DNA from: Bacteroidales bacterium
GTDB lineage: Bacteria > Bacteroidota > Bacteroidia > Bacteroidales > Muribaculaceae
Direction: 5' to 3'
DNA length: 20,917 nt
Assembly (NCBI GenBank): GCA_004553485.1
Contig: SFLG01000034.1
Coordinates: forward strand, 1 to 20,917
In this document: piece after piece, positions 4,391-13,510 of the stretch
Layout of the letters: each line of letters begins with the position of its first letter
How positions within the stretch are numbered: the stretch's first letter is position 1
Notes under the pieces: model-generated
The model's input: only the letters and a program-made list of their open reading frames with translations
Database searches by the model: none
Told to the model about the DNA's origin: nothing
Made by a program: the position numbers and the translations under genes

Positions 4391-7219
4391 TTAGTTTTCG
4401 GGGTTGAGGGAGTAGACGCGGTAGTTGCCGGCGTCGATGAGCTGCTTCATGATGGTCATGACGTCCTGCTTGGTGATGCTGCGGACGAGGTCGGCCTGGT
4501 TGGTGAATACGTCAACGCCGTTGAGGGGGGTGCTTGCGATTGCGCCGGCCCAGGCTTCGTTCTTCTCCTGGTTTTCGATGGCGGTCTTGAGCATGAATTC
4601 CTGGATGGGCTGGAACTCGTCGTCGCGGACGTTTTCAGGCATTGTGTTGACCATTTCGGCGATGGCTTTGAGAACTTCCTCCTTGCGATCGGGGTTCATG
4701 GGGAAGGGGATCTGCAGGGTGAGGTTCTGCTTGTCGAGACGGGCGAGCGAGCAGCCTGCGCCGATCGAGTAGGTAGCGCCCATTTCCTCACGAATCTTCT
4801 TGATGAGGCGGTTCGAGAGAATCTGGCCGGCCATCGAGGCAGCCATGCGCTCCTTGGCGGTGTAGGGTACGCTTGCGCTGAGCGAGATGCAGGTCCAAAC
4901 CTGGGGTTCGGCCATCTTGAGGGTGTCGTTGATGACGTCGGCGCCGGTTGTGTACTCCATGTCGGGGTTCTGAACGAAGGGAACAGAGGCGATGCGGGGA
5001 GCGGCGATGCTGCCGATGTACTGGTCGCAGAGGGCCTTTACCTGGTCAACGTCGAAGTCGCCGACGAGGGTGATGTTGAAGTCGGCGGGGTTGGCGAACA
5101 TGGTGCGGATGATTTCCTCGCACTCCTCGCGGTTGGCCTTGTCGATGGCCTCGAGGGTGGGGAACTGCTTGGCCGGGCTCTTGTAGGTGTTCTTGAGCAC
5201 ACCCTGGCGGAATACCACCTGCGGGTTCTTGAGCTGGTTGGCGAGGATGCTCTTGATGCGCTCACGCATGCCGTTGAAGTCCTTCTCGAAGAGTTTGGGA
5301 TCCTTGAAGCTCATGTAAACGAGCTCGAAGAGGGTCTTGACGTTCTTGGGAGTGGTGGAGCCGGCGAGCTCGCGGGTGTAGTCGCTGATGCCCATCGATA
5401 CGGCGGTCTGCTTGCCGCTGAGGTAGCGCTCCATGTCCTTGGAGGTGTATGTGCCGTAACCGAGGTCGATGAAGTCGTTCTCGATGAAAATCAGCGAGGC
5501 GGGGTCGGCGTTGAGACCTGAGTAACCGCCCTTGGCGATAGCCTGGAACTGGATTTCGCCTTCCTTGAACTTGGTGGGCTTGAGGATGACCTTCACGCCG
5601 TTGGGATATGTGAGCTCGGTGGCGTCCCACTGTGCGTTGTGGCTGACCTTGGAGGCCACGGCGACGGGCTCTTTCTCGATGAGGGGCTCGGCCTTAGTCT
5701 CGTCCTTGAGGGGCTCGATTTCCTCGGCGTCAACTTTCTCGAATACCTGGTTCAGCTCGGCCTCGGTGGGGAAGTGGTAACCGTCAGTCTCGGGGAGCAT
5801 GAGCATGACCACGCGGTTGTCGGGACCGATGAGCTCGGCGAAGAGCTGGTTGATAGCCTGGAGGGGCATTGCAGCCTCGAGCTGCTTTGCCATCTCAAGC
5901 TCGAACTCGATGCCGGGGATGGGGATGAGCTGAGTGAAGTGCTGGGCGTATTCGCGGGCGTAAGAGGTGTTCTCGCGTCCGTTGCGCTGCTGGTACTGGC
6001 GGTCGAGTGCAGCTATGTACTCGGTTTTGGCGCGGTCGTATTCGCTGGTGGTGAAGCCGTGGCGAGCGGCGCGGAGGAGCTCGCGGTAAGCGGCCTCGAT
6101 GGCGGGACGGATGTCGTTGCCCTTGCCGACAATCTGGAGGGTGAGGGCGTCCTTGGTGTCAGCGAGCAGGAAGGAGCCCAGCTCGAACGAAGCCTGGGCG
6201 AAGGGGCAGTCGGCCTCTTTGGCCATGTCGCTTGTGCGCTGGTTGAGCATGCGGTTGATCATGCTCTCGATGTACGAGATTGCGAAGTAGGCCATTTTGC
6301 CGCGGACTTCGCGGGGCAGGAGCTGCTGGGGGAGCTTGAAGGCCATCAGACCGATGGCGATGGGCTGCTCTTTGTCCTTGCCGATGGCGTAGATGGTGCC
6401 TTTATTGTCGCCGACACCCTCGTATACGCGGGGAGCGGGGTTGGCGGGCATCTTGATGGGGCCGAAGATTTTCTCGATCTGCGACTTGATGTAGGCGGGG
6501 TCGATGTCACCGACGACGATGATGGCCTGGTTGTCGGGGCGGTACCACGTCTCATAGTAGTCGCGGAGAACCTGGGGGTCGAAGTTGTCGACAACGGACA
6601 TCAGACCGATGGGCAGGCGAGTGCCGTACTTGCTGTCGGGATAAACGATGGGCAGCAGCTGCTCCATCAGCTTCTGCTGGCCGGCGTTGGAGCGACGCCA
6701 TTCCTCGTGGATGACACCGCGCTCCTTGTTGATCTCGTCGGTGGCGAGGAGCAGGCCGTCGGCCCAGTCGTGGAGGATGAGCAGGCACGAGTCAATTACG
6801 CCCGTGCGCTGCACGGGGACGTTGGAGATGTTGTAGACAGTCTCGTCGATCGAGGTGTAGGCGTTGAGGTTCTGGCCAAACTTTACACCGACGGTCTCGA
6901 GCCAGTCGATGAGCGAGTTGCCGGGGAAGTTCTCGGTGCCGTTGAAGCACATGTGCTCGAGGAAGTGGGCCAGACCGCGCTGGTCTTCGTTTTCGAGGAT
7001 CGAGCCTACCTTCTGGGCGATGAAGAAGTCGGCCTGACCTTTGGGGTTCTCGTTGTGACGGATGTAGTAGGTCAGTCCGTTGGGGAGCTTGCCCATGATT
7101 ACGGCGCTGTCAACCGGGGCGTCAGGCGACTGAACCAGCTGCGCCATGTCCTGAGCCGAAGCGCCGGCGCTGAACAGCATGCCAATGGCAACCATTGCGC
7201 CGATAAAGAATTTTCTCAT
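4391..7219 (-). CDS. M16-family (pitrilysin/insulinase-like) zinc metalloprotease, secreted
   Basis: This 942-residue protein has a clear signal peptide (MRKFFIGAMVAIGMLFSAGA, cut near ASA-Q) and so acts in the periplasm or envelope. The inverted zinc motif HFLEH (His85, Glu88, His89) followed by MCFNGT is intact. The third ligand is probably the Glu near residue 166 in the KERGVIHEEWR segment. The length fits a PqqL-like single chain with four M16 half-domains, of which only the first carries the zinc site. An acidic segment around residues 492-525 (DAEEIEPLKDETKAEP) likely links the two halves. It lies 206 bp downstream of an SGNH hydrolase gene on the same strand; no convincing promoter was found in that gap, so it may be co-transcribed or use a non-consensus promoter. 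Substrate unknown. Confidence 0.93.
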   Translation of the reverse strand: MRKFFIGAMVAIGMLFSAGASAQDMAQLVQSPDAPVDSAVIMGKLPNGLTYYIRHNENPKGQADFFIAQKVGSILENEDQRGLAHFLEHMCFNGTENFPGNSLIDWLETVGVKFGQNLNAYTSIDETVYNISNVPVQRTGVIDSCLLILHDWADGLLLATDEINKERGVIHEEWRRSNAGQQKLMEQLLPIVYPDSKYGTRLPIGLMSVVDNFDPQVLRDYYETWYRPDNQAIIVVGDIDPAYIKSQIEKIFGPIKMPANPAPRVYEGVGDNKGTIYAIGKDKEQPIAIGLMAFKLPQQLLPREVRGKMAYFAISYIESMINRMLNQRTSDMAKEADCPFAQASFELGSFLLADTKDALTLQIVGKGNDIRPAIEAAYRELLRAARHGFTTSEYDRAKTEYIAALDRQYQQRNGRENTSYAREYAQHFTQLIPIPGIEFELEMAKQLEAAMPLQAINQLFAELIGPDNRVVMLMLPETDGYHFPTEAELNQVFEKVDAEEIEPLKDETKAEPLIEKEPVAVASKVSHNAQWDATELTYPNGVKVILKPTKFKEGEIQFQAIAKGGYSGLNADPASLIFIENDFIDLGYGTYTSKDMERYLSGKQTAVSMGISDYTRELAGSTTPKNVKTLFELVYMSFKDPKLFEKDFNGMRERIKSILANQLKNPQVVFRQGVLKNTYKSPAKQFPTLEAIDKANREECEEIIRTMFANPADFNITLVGDFDVDQVKALCDQYIGSIAAPRIASVPFVQNPDMEYTTGADVINDTLKMAEPQVWTCISLSASVPYTAKERMAASMAGQILSNRLIKKIREEMGATYSIGAGCSLARLDKQNLTLQIPFPMNPDRKEEVLKAIAEMVNTMPENVRDDEFQPIQEFMLKTAIENQEKNEAWAGAIASTPLNGVDVFTNQADLVRSITKQDVMTIMKQLIDAGNYRVYSLNPEN

Positions 7220-7425
7220 AATAAATAGTTTAGTGTGATATAATTTTCAGATTTGGAGAATTCTGAGTGATGAAAGACGGATGTGATGCTTCTGTGTGGC
7301 TTACGGCGGCCGGAGCTTGCTACGGCTTTGTTTAGCCTACTTTCAGCTTTTTTGCTTTTTCTTCTATAATTAGACGTAAAAGGGGGCCGAAAGTTACACG
7401 GCAAGCGGGTCAAATGGTGTTAAAA

Positions 7426-8550
7426 TTATTTAACCGAGCGGGGCGCCAGCTGTTCCTGAAGGGCGTCGAACAAAAGGCGCGCCTCCAGCTCGTATCCGGG
7501 CTTGACCAGGTGTATGCGGTCGCGGTTCATCAGCTTGTCGTCGAGCCAGTGGGCGCTTGCACCGTCTCCGCCGGCCACGGTATAGAAGTCCCATACGGGC
7601 ACGTGCATGTCGGCGCCGATGCGCTTGATGATGTCGGCGACGTCGGCGTTGCGGGCAAGGATGTCGTATTCGGACGACAGCGGGCGGTAGCCGTGGTTGC
7701 GGTTTTTCTGGCACTCCATCGGTGCCAGCAGCAGCATTTCGGCGTCGGGGTTGAAGCGGCGCAGCAGGGCGATGAGGGTGCGTGCCGAGCCTTCTATCTC
7801 CTTGTCAGTCATGTGTGAGAAGGCCTCGTTGGTACCCATCGAGAGCACAATCAGCGCGGGTTGGAAAATCCGTGTCTGTGCGGGGAACGAGTCGATGAGG
7901 AGGTAGTCGTTGAATGTTGCTCCGTTGTTGCCGATGGCCGAGTAGACGAGGCCGGGCTTGCCGTTTTCGAGTATTGCGCCGTAGAGGGCGTTGCCGGCCT
8001 GAAGGTCGGTCGTCAGCGAGTCGACGGGGGTTGCGAAGCCCAGTTTTTTTACCCCTTCTGCGGTGAGAATTTTTGCCGAGGCGATGTTGTGTCCCGCGAT
8101 TTTCGGCGTAAAGGTCACGCGTGTGTCGGTCTTTGGCTCGGCGGCGATGCCGGTCAGTCCGGGCTTTGCCTGCCAGGGGTGTTTGAGCAGACGTGTCTGG
8201 CGGAAGGTCGTGCCGGGCGTTGCCGTGATGGCGTAGTCGTGGGGCTGGTTTGTGCCGGCGAGACGGAGGGGGGAGACGAGTCCGCGTCCGGCGTTGCCGT
8301 ACTGCTGCTGCAGGAGGCGGCGCAACTCGTTGGTGACAAACTCGGCCTGGATGTGCGAGTCGCCGATGTGAAGGACGCGCACCACAGTGTCCTGTCCGGC
8401 GGCCAGGCGCGCCATCTTTGCGCTCAGGGCCGACCAGTCGGCGCCGTTCATCGTCAGGTGGTTGGCGCCGGTGTTGATGTACTGCGGAGTCTGTGCCGAA
8501 GCCGACAGCGAAAGGGCGACGGCGGCAAGGAGGATGCTTAGCGATTTCAT
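7426..8550 (-). CDS. Secreted SGNH/GDSL-type hydrolase
   Basis: The 374-residue product starts with a signal peptide (MKSLSILLAAVALSLSASAQ). SGNH blocks are visible: block I LHIGDSHIQ with nucleophile Ser65, block II with Gly in SAIGNNGATFNDY, block III MGTNEAF with Asn, and block V DRIHLVKPGY with Asp344 and His347 close to the C-terminus. The GDSHIQAEFVTNELR form, with an insert between blocks I and II, recalls bacterial carbohydrate or peptidoglycan O-acetylesterases (Ape1/AlgX-like), but the substrate is inferred only. It starts 17 bp after the end of the outer-membrane barrel gene and so belongs to the prmA operon. Confidence 0.85.
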   Translation of the reverse strand: MKSLSILLAAVALSLSASAQTPQYINTGANHLTMNGADWSALSAKMARLAAGQDTVVRVLHIGDSHIQAEFVTNELRRLLQQQYGNAGRGLVSPLRLAGTNQPHDYAITATPGTTFRQTRLLKHPWQAKPGLTGIAAEPKTDTRVTFTPKIAGHNIASAKILTAEGVKKLGFATPVDSLTTDLQAGNALYGAILENGKPGLVYSAIGNNGATFNDYLLIDSFPAQTRIFQPALIVLSMGTNEAFSHMTDKEIEGSARTLIALLRRFNPDAEMLLLAPMECQKNRNHGYRPLSSEYDILARNADVADIIKRIGADMHVPVWDFYTVAGGDGASAHWLDDKLMNRDRIHLVKPGYELEARLLFDALQEQLAPRSVK

Positions 8551-8567
8551 CTGTTGCGGTGATAATG

Positions 8568-9182
8568 TCAGAAACTAATGCCGATGCGCATGGTGGCGTA
8601 GCTCATGCCGCGGCAGTCGTGCTCGGTGCCGCGCTGCATGCAGCGGTCGCGGCCGATGTAGGAGTAGCCCACCGAGAGGTATGAAGCGAAGGTGCGTCCC
8701 GAGGCGAGGGTGAAGCCCACGCTTGCCGAGCCGTAGCCCTGCGTCGACTGCTTTTCGTTTTTAAAATAGGTGAGGGCAACACCTCCTCTGAGGTCGAGGA
8801 AGCACAGGCGGCGGCGCTGCGAGAAGTCGGTGCGGAAAATCACCGACAGGGGGAAGACGCGCGACGAGTTGTCGACCATGATGTCTGCTTCGGCGCCCAC
8901 GCCGAGGAAGCGCAGCCATTTGTATTCGAGGCCGAAGTTGGCGCCGATGCCTATTGTCGACATGTCGTGGCCGCTCATCTCGAGGCCTCCGTTGAGCTCG
9001 GCGCCCCAGGCAAAGCGCAGAGGGCGCGCGGTGTCTTTGGCATGGTCGAAGTCGTCGACGAGGACCACCTCGGTGACCTGTTCGGTGTAGTTGACAACCG
9101 CCGGTGTGTCGGCCGACTGAGCCTTTGCGGTGCCTGTGACGGAGAGCAGCAAAGCCGCTGCGATATAATGCGTTAGTTTCAT
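8568..9182 (-). CDS. Small outer-membrane beta-barrel protein
   Basis: This is a 204-residue protein with a signal peptide (MKLTHYIAAALLLSVTGTAKA, then Q). From about residue 55 it shows alternating-hydrophobicity strands (such as FAWGAELNGGLEM, IGIGANFGLEYKWL, FASYLSVGYSYIG) and ends in an aromatic (RIGISF), as porin-fold barrels do. An acidic N-terminal stretch (VVLVDDFDHAKD) precedes the barrel. Size suggests about eight strands. No specific family was recognised. It lies 25 bp downstream of prmA and 17 bp upstream of the SGNH hydrolase gene. Confidence 0.7.
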   Translation of the reverse strand: MKLTHYIAAALLLSVTGTAKAQSADTPAVVNYTEQVTEVVLVDDFDHAKDTARPLRFAWGAELNGGLEMSGHDMSTIGIGANFGLEYKWLRFLGVGAEADIMVDNSSRVFPLSVIFRTDFSQRRRLCFLDLRGGVALTYFKNEKQSTQGYGSASVGFTLASGRTFASYLSVGYSYIGRDRCMQRGTEHDCRGMSYATMRIGISF

Positions 9183-9207
9183 AAGACTGTATTCGGTTAG
9201 TTATGTG

Positions 9208-10056
9208 TCAGGCGTCTTTGGTGAGGCGCAGGCAAACCCAGCGCTCCTCGTCGGTGTAGCCAGTCTCGCGCAGGCCGTGCCGGGCGGCGGCGGCAGCGAC
9301 GACGGGGATGTCCTCGACGTAGAAGCCGCTGAGCAGCATCGTGCCGCCGGTCTTCAGCGCCTTGGCGTAGCGGTCGATGTCGCCGGTGATTATGTTGCGG
9401 TTGATGTTGGCGATGAAAACGTCGCAGGGGGGCACGCCGGCCAGGGCCGAGGCGTCGCCGTTGATGAGCACGATTTCGGGGTGGCCGTTGAGGCGGACGT
9501 TCTCGACGGCGTTGACGTAAGCGAACTCGTCGATTTCGATGCCGGTGACCGGGGCTGCCCCGAGCTGCGCGGCCAGGATGGCCAGGATGCCGGTGCCGGT
9601 GCCCATGTCGATGACGCTCTTGTCGCGCAGGTCAAGCTCGAGCATGGCCTTGATTACCTGCGAGGTAGTGGCGTGGTGACCCGTGCCGAAGGCCATCTTG
9701 GGGTCGATGACGATGCGGTGCTCGGCCTCGGGCACGTCGGTGTGGAAGCTGCTGTAGATGGCCACGCGCTTGCCGATGACGATGGGGCGGAAGTAGTTCT
9801 TCTCCCACTCGGCGTTCCAGTCGCGGCCTTCGACAAAGTTGTCGGAGACCTTCAGCGAGCAGTCGATGGCAAAGTCGGCCAGGGCGTTTTTTACTGCTTC
9901 TTTGTCGTAGAGCTTGGCGGGAGCGTAGGCTGTAAGGCCTTTGCTGTCAGCGACAAAAGACTCAAAGCCAATGTCTGCCAGCTCGGCGGCGAGCAGGTCG
10001 GTGATGTCCTCGGTGCAAGGGTCGGCGTCGATGCGGACCTCGATGTAGTCGTTCAT
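9208..10056 (-). CDS. prmA: Ribosomal protein L11 methyltransferase PrmA
   Basis: This 282-residue cytosolic enzyme transfers methyl groups from SAM to ribosomal protein L11. The PrmA signature is complete: an N-terminal L11-recognition domain (about 1-65), DWNAEWEKNYFRP (79-91), MAFGTGHHATT (121-131) and the SAM-binding DMGTGTGI loop (150-157), followed by an IANINRN catalytic-region motif. The ATG at 10056 gives the standard N-terminus (MNDYIEVRI). It is the first gene of a probable operon with the barrel and SGNH genes, driven by a promoter at 10118-10149. Confidence 0.95.
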   Translation of the reverse strand: MNDYIEVRIDADPCTEDITDLLAAELADIGFESFVADSKGLTAYAPAKLYDKEAVKNALADFAIDCSLKVSDNFVEGRDWNAEWEKNYFRPIVIGKRVAIYSSFHTDVPEAEHRIVIDPKMAFGTGHHATTSQVIKAMLELDLRDKSVIDMGTGTGILAILAAQLGAAPVTGIEIDEFAYVNAVENVRLNGHPEIVLINGDASALAGVPPCDVFIANINRNIITGDIDRYAKALKTGGTMLLSGFYVEDIPVVAAAAARHGLRETGYTDEERWVCLRLTKDA

Positions 10057-10117
10057 AGGGGTGGGCTGATTTTCGGCCGGCTGTGCGGCGAAAAGATTAG
10101 GGATGATATTGACTATG

Positions 10118-10149
10118 CAAATTTAAGCAATTTGCTGTCAACAGCCAAG
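10118..10149 (-). promoter_or_regulatory. Bacteroidetes-type promoter for prmA
   Basis: On the minus strand, CTTG (complement of 10146-10149) precedes TAAATTTG (complement of 10118-10125) by 20 nt, matching TTTG-N19-21-TAnnTTTG with one mismatch in the upstream box. The leader to ATG 10056 would be about 55 nt. Confidence 0.65.
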
Positions 10150-10175
10150 AAATGACGGCGGTTATGCGGCCGTCA
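10149..10175 (-). terminator. Weak terminator-like hairpin over the antiporter stop codon
   Basis: On the minus strand TGACGGC pairs with GCCGTCA (complements of 10169-10175 and 10153-10159), then ATTTCTT follows. The first arm contains the TGA stop of the antiporter gene. The T run is short and interrupted, so termination is probably partial. Confidence 0.4.
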
Positions 10176-11183
10176 GACGGCGGCGAGGAGCCATGCCGTG
10201 TAAGCCACGTAGCCGAGGAAGAGGATGGTGCCCTCCCAGCGGTTGATGACGTGGTTGCCCCACACGCGTCCCTCGAGCCAGAACAGCAGCGAGGCAGCGG
10301 TGAGCACCAGCAGGTCGACGTTGCCGATTGTGCCCATCGACAGCGGGGCGCAGACGGCGCCGGCGCCGAGGACAAAGGTGGCGTTGAAGATGTTCGAGCC
10401 GATGACGTTGCCGACGGCCAGGCCGGGGTTGCCCTTGAAGGCCGCCACTATGCTTGCCGCAAGCTCGGGCAGGCTGGTGCCCATGGCGACGATGGTCAGA
10501 CCGATTGTGGCCTCGGACATGCCGAGCGAGGCGGCCAGCACCGAAGCCGAGTCGACGAACTTGCTGCCGCCCCAGATGAGTCCGGCGAGGCCCAGGGCTA
10601 TCCACAGAATCTGTTTCCACAGCGGCATGCTTTTTTCGGCCTCAGGGGTCGACAGCACGGGCGGGTTGATGCCGGTCTCGAGCTTTTGGCCGGTGGGGAC
10701 GCCGGGGAGCTCGACCTTTGACGTGAGCACGGTAAAGACCATGAACAGCACGAACAGCAGCAGCATGAACAAGCCTGAGGTGCGGGTGATGATGTTGGTG
10801 GCCGTGCCGTCGAGCAGCGACGAGTTGCCCAGCATAAGCAGGAGCAGCGCCGACAGCACCATCAGCGGCATCTGCTGCGACATGATGGTGCGCTCGACCT
10901 TGAGGGGCTTGATCATGGCCGTGATGCCGATAATCATCATTATGTTGAGGGCGTTGGAGCCCACCACGTTACCTACGGTGAGCGAGGTGGCGCCGTCCAG
11001 TGCCGAGACAATCGATATTGCCAGCTCGGGGCTCGATGTGCCGAAAGCCACCACGGTGAGGCCCACCGTGACGTCGCTCATGCCGAAGCGCCGCGCCAGT
11101 GCCGACGAGCCGTCGACAAGGAGGTTGGCGCCCACAAGGACGGCCGCCAGCGACACGACGAGCATTACTATTGTGATAAACAT
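10173..11183 (-). CDS. Calcium/sodium antiporter of the CaCA family (YrbG-like)
   Basis: This 336-residue inner-membrane cation exchanger has two inverted repeats. Each has the ion-binding alpha motif: GTSSPE (48-53) with GNVVGSN (71-77), and GTSLPE (235-240) with GNVIGSN (258-264). About ten hydrophobic helices are visible, split by a hydrophilic cytoplasmic loop (about 155-188). Both acidic ion-coordinating Glu residues (Glu53, Glu240) are present. It begins 36 bp after the ABC permease gene and may be the last gene of the recR-GNAT-ABC run. Ion preference (Na+/Ca2+ or K+) cannot be read from the sequence. Confidence 0.92.
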   Translation of the reverse strand: MFITIVMLVVSLAAVLVGANLLVDGSSALARRFGMSDVTVGLTVVAFGTSSPELAISIVSALDGATSLTVGNVVGSNALNIMMIIGITAMIKPLKVERTIMSQQMPLMVLSALLLLMLGNSSLLDGTATNIITRTSGLFMLLLFVLFMVFTVLTSKVELPGVPTGQKLETGINPPVLSTPEAEKSMPLWKQILWIALGLAGLIWGGSKFVDSASVLAASLGMSEATIGLTIVAMGTSLPELAASIVAAFKGNPGLAVGNVIGSNIFNATFVLGAGAVCAPLSMGTIGNVDLLVLTAASLLFWLEGRVWGNHVINRWEGTILFLGYVAYTAWLLAAV

Positions 11184-11219
11184 ATTGCTATGTTATGTGC
11201 AGTTTGTAAGCGGTCGGTG

Positions 11220-12488
11220 TTATTTGTATCGGGCCCAGCGGATGAGGTCGCGCAAGGTGGGTTTTTTGCCGTACATGAAGATGCCGACGCGGTAGACCTT
11301 GGCGGCGAACCATAGGATGAACACCACGCTGACGGCAAGAATAAGCAGCGACACGACGGGCTGCCAGAGGGGTATGCCGAAGGGGATGCGCGAGGCCATC
11401 ACGATGGGCGAGGTGAACGGTATCAGGCTCATTACCAGCGCCATCGTCGAGTTGGGATTGTTCATCACGCTGAAGTCGACGATGAAGGCGATGATGATGG
11501 GGACCATGGCTATTGTCGTCAGCTGGCTGGCATCCTGGGCGTTGTCGACGGCCGAGCCTATGGCAGCGAAGATGCCGCAGTAGAACATATATCCGCCGAT
11601 GAGGAAGGCCGTCAGCCAGGCGAACATGCTGATGATGTAGCCGGGGTCGTTGAGCTGGCCGATGATCGGCATCAGCTCCTCGAGGTCGGCGCTTGAGGCG
11701 GCAGCGGCTGTCTCGGCACCGATAAAGGGCATTGCGACAACCATGAAGAGGCTGACAATCAGGCCCCATATCACAATCTGTGTGGCGGCCACGCAGCCTA
11801 TGCCGACAACCTTACCGCACATGAGGGTGGTGGGCTTTACCGACGACACCACCACCTCGAGCACGCGGTTGTTCTTCTCCTCGATGATGGATGTCATCAC
11901 CATCTGTCCGTACAGGATGATGAACATGTAAAGGATGAAGCCCATGCCGAAGCCTATGGCGAAAGACACTATGGTCGAGTCTTCGGTGTCACCTTCGTCG
12001 CTGATACGCAGGGTCTTCATCACGCAGTCGGCCTTCACCTCGTCCATGATTTTGTCGAGGTTGTTGATGTCGTATTTTTTCAGACGCTCCTGCTCGATGA
12101 TTTTGCTTACCTGCGAGGGAATGGCAATCGAGGCCTCCATACCCGTCGACTCGTGGGTGTAGAGGGTGAGGTCGGAGGTATTGGTCATGATGTCGGGACC
12201 GATGACGAGAACGCCGTCGAAGCGCTCGTCGTTCTTTGCCGAGTCGAGGCTGATGTCGACAAAGGCGTACTGGATTTCGGGTGTGCTCTGCAGCCGGGGA
12301 CCGATCATGGCTGTTTCGTCGATGACGGCGATGCTGCGTTTGTCCTGTCCGCCCATCAGCATCAGCACCGAGGGGAGCACCATCATTATAATCATCAGCA
12401 CCGGCGTCAGCAAAGTGGTGACGATGAAGCTCTTGGTGCGTACGCGCTCGCGGTATTCGCGGCGCACTATAAGGAAGAAGTTTCGCAT
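11220..12488 (-). CDS. ABC-2 type transporter permease (NatB-like)
   Basis: This 422-residue integral membrane protein has the ABC-2 layout: a cytoplasmic start (MRNFFLIVRREYRERVRTKS), a first helix (about 22-45), a large extracytoplasmic domain (about 50-170), then five or more helices toward the C-terminus. The REY-RER-VRTKSF start is typical of NatB/YhaP-type permeases. It follows the ATPase gene by 27 bp and surely forms the exporter with it. The cargo is unknown; sodium, small molecules or antibiotics are possibilities from relatives. Confidence 0.88.
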   Translation of the reverse strand: MRNFFLIVRREYRERVRTKSFIVTTLLTPVLMIIMMVLPSVLMLMGGQDKRSIAVIDETAMIGPRLQSTPEIQYAFVDISLDSAKNDERFDGVLVIGPDIMTNTSDLTLYTHESTGMEASIAIPSQVSKIIEQERLKKYDINNLDKIMDEVKADCVMKTLRISDEGDTEDSTIVSFAIGFGMGFILYMFIILYGQMVMTSIIEEKNNRVLEVVVSSVKPTTLMCGKVVGIGCVAATQIVIWGLIVSLFMVVAMPFIGAETAAAASSADLEELMPIIGQLNDPGYIISMFAWLTAFLIGGYMFYCGIFAAIGSAVDNAQDASQLTTIAMVPIIIAFIVDFSVMNNPNSTMALVMSLIPFTSPIVMASRIPFGIPLWQPVVSLLILAVSVVFILWFAAKVYRVGIFMYGKKPTLRDLIRWARYK

Positions 12489-12515
12489 TTTTATCGAAAG
12501 TCTGAGGGTGTACGG

Positions 12516-13436
12516 TTATTCGTCGGGCTGTACCCCGGCGGCCTGTACGGTGTTTATGAAAATGTTGTCCATCGAGGGTAGGAAAGGCGCGAACGAAGCC
12601 AGCTGGCCCGTCTTGTTGGCGCTGTCGATGAGGTCGTGTCGCGAGGCGTTTTCGCGCAGACGCACCTGCATGGTGCCGGGGGCCTCGCTGTTGATGACGG
12701 CGACGGGGTCGATGGCGGCGCGGAAGCTGTCTCCGCTGCCGTCGTATGTCAGCTCGTAGGTGTTGGCGCCGTGCTGGCGTCGCAGCTCGGCGACGTTGCC
12801 CGAGAGGATAACCTTGCCCTTGTTTATCAGCGAGATGGAGTCGCACAGCTCTTCGACGCTGCCCATGTTGTGGGTGCTGAAGATTACCGTGGCGCCCATG
12901 TCGCGCAGGCGCATAATTTCGTGCTTGAGCAGGTTGGCGTTGATGGGGTCGAAGCCCGAGAAAGGCTCGTCGAAAATCAACAGCTTGGGATTGTGCAGCA
13001 CGGTGATGACAAACTGCACCTTCTGGGCCATGCCCTTTGACAGCTCCTGCACTTTTTTGTTCCACCAGCCTCCCATCTCGAGGCGGTCGAACCACTCTTT
13101 CAGGTTCTTTTCGGCGTCGCGGGCGCTGAGGCCTTTGAGGCGGGCGAAGAACATTGCCTGCTCGCCCACGCGCATCTTTTTGTAAAGGCCGCGTTCCTCG
13201 GGCAGATAGCCGATGTTGGCGACGTCGGTGGCCACCAGCGGATGGCCGTCGAAGGTCACGGTGCCCCGGTCGGGGGCGGTGATGTGGTTGATGATGCGGA
13301 TGAGGGTGGTCTTGCCGGCGCCGTTGGGGCCGAGAAGTCCGTGTATCTCGCCCTGGCGAACGTGCACCGTCACGTCGTCGAGGGCGAGGTGGCCGGTATA
13401 CTGCTTGACGATGTTGTCAGCTTTGAGTAGGTCCAT
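12516..13436 (-). CDS. ABC transporter ATP-binding protein (NatA-like)
   Basis: The 306-residue ATPase has Walker A GPNGAGKT (36-43), a Q-loop region around LPEERGLYKK (78-87), signature LSKGMAQKV (132-140), Walker B LLIFDEP (152-158) and a switch His in STHN. The signature is LSKGM rather than LSGGQ, as seen in NatA/YhaQ-type exporters. After about residue 215 a C-terminal extension of about 90 residues resembles the DUF4162 domain of such ATPases. It is paired with the permease gene 27 bp downstream. Confidence 0.92.
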   Translation of the reverse strand: MDLLKADNIVKQYTGHLALDDVTVHVRQGEIHGLLGPNGAGKTTLIRIINHITAPDRGTVTFDGHPLVATDVANIGYLPEERGLYKKMRVGEQAMFFARLKGLSARDAEKNLKEWFDRLEMGGWWNKKVQELSKGMAQKVQFVITVLHNPKLLIFDEPFSGFDPINANLLKHEIMRLRDMGATVIFSTHNMGSVEELCDSISLINKGKVILSGNVAELRRQHGANTYELTYDGSGDSFRAAIDPVAVINSEAPGTMQVRLRENASRHDLIDSANKTGQLASFAPFLPSMDNIFINTVQAAGVQPDE

Positions 13437-13510
13437 CGTGTTGAGAATGGGTATTTTGATTGATTATATTGTATGCTTATTATTGTTAGACGCTTCGGGG
13501 GTCGGGAAAG

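Noticed and set aside
5639..7228. Plus-strand open frame of 529 codons opposite the M16 protease gene (and another at 4364-5521)
   Set aside because: They lie antisense to a gene with intact zinc motif and signal peptide. Their composition (Val/Leu/Asp/Glu/Gly-rich) is what GC-rich antisense frames give, and no domain is recognisable.
7220..7425. Promoter or small gene between the SGNH hydrolase and M16 protease genes
   Set aside because: No TAnnTTTG box in the minus orientation, no frame with recognisable content; only AT-rich sequence and a weak hairpin near 7412-7432.
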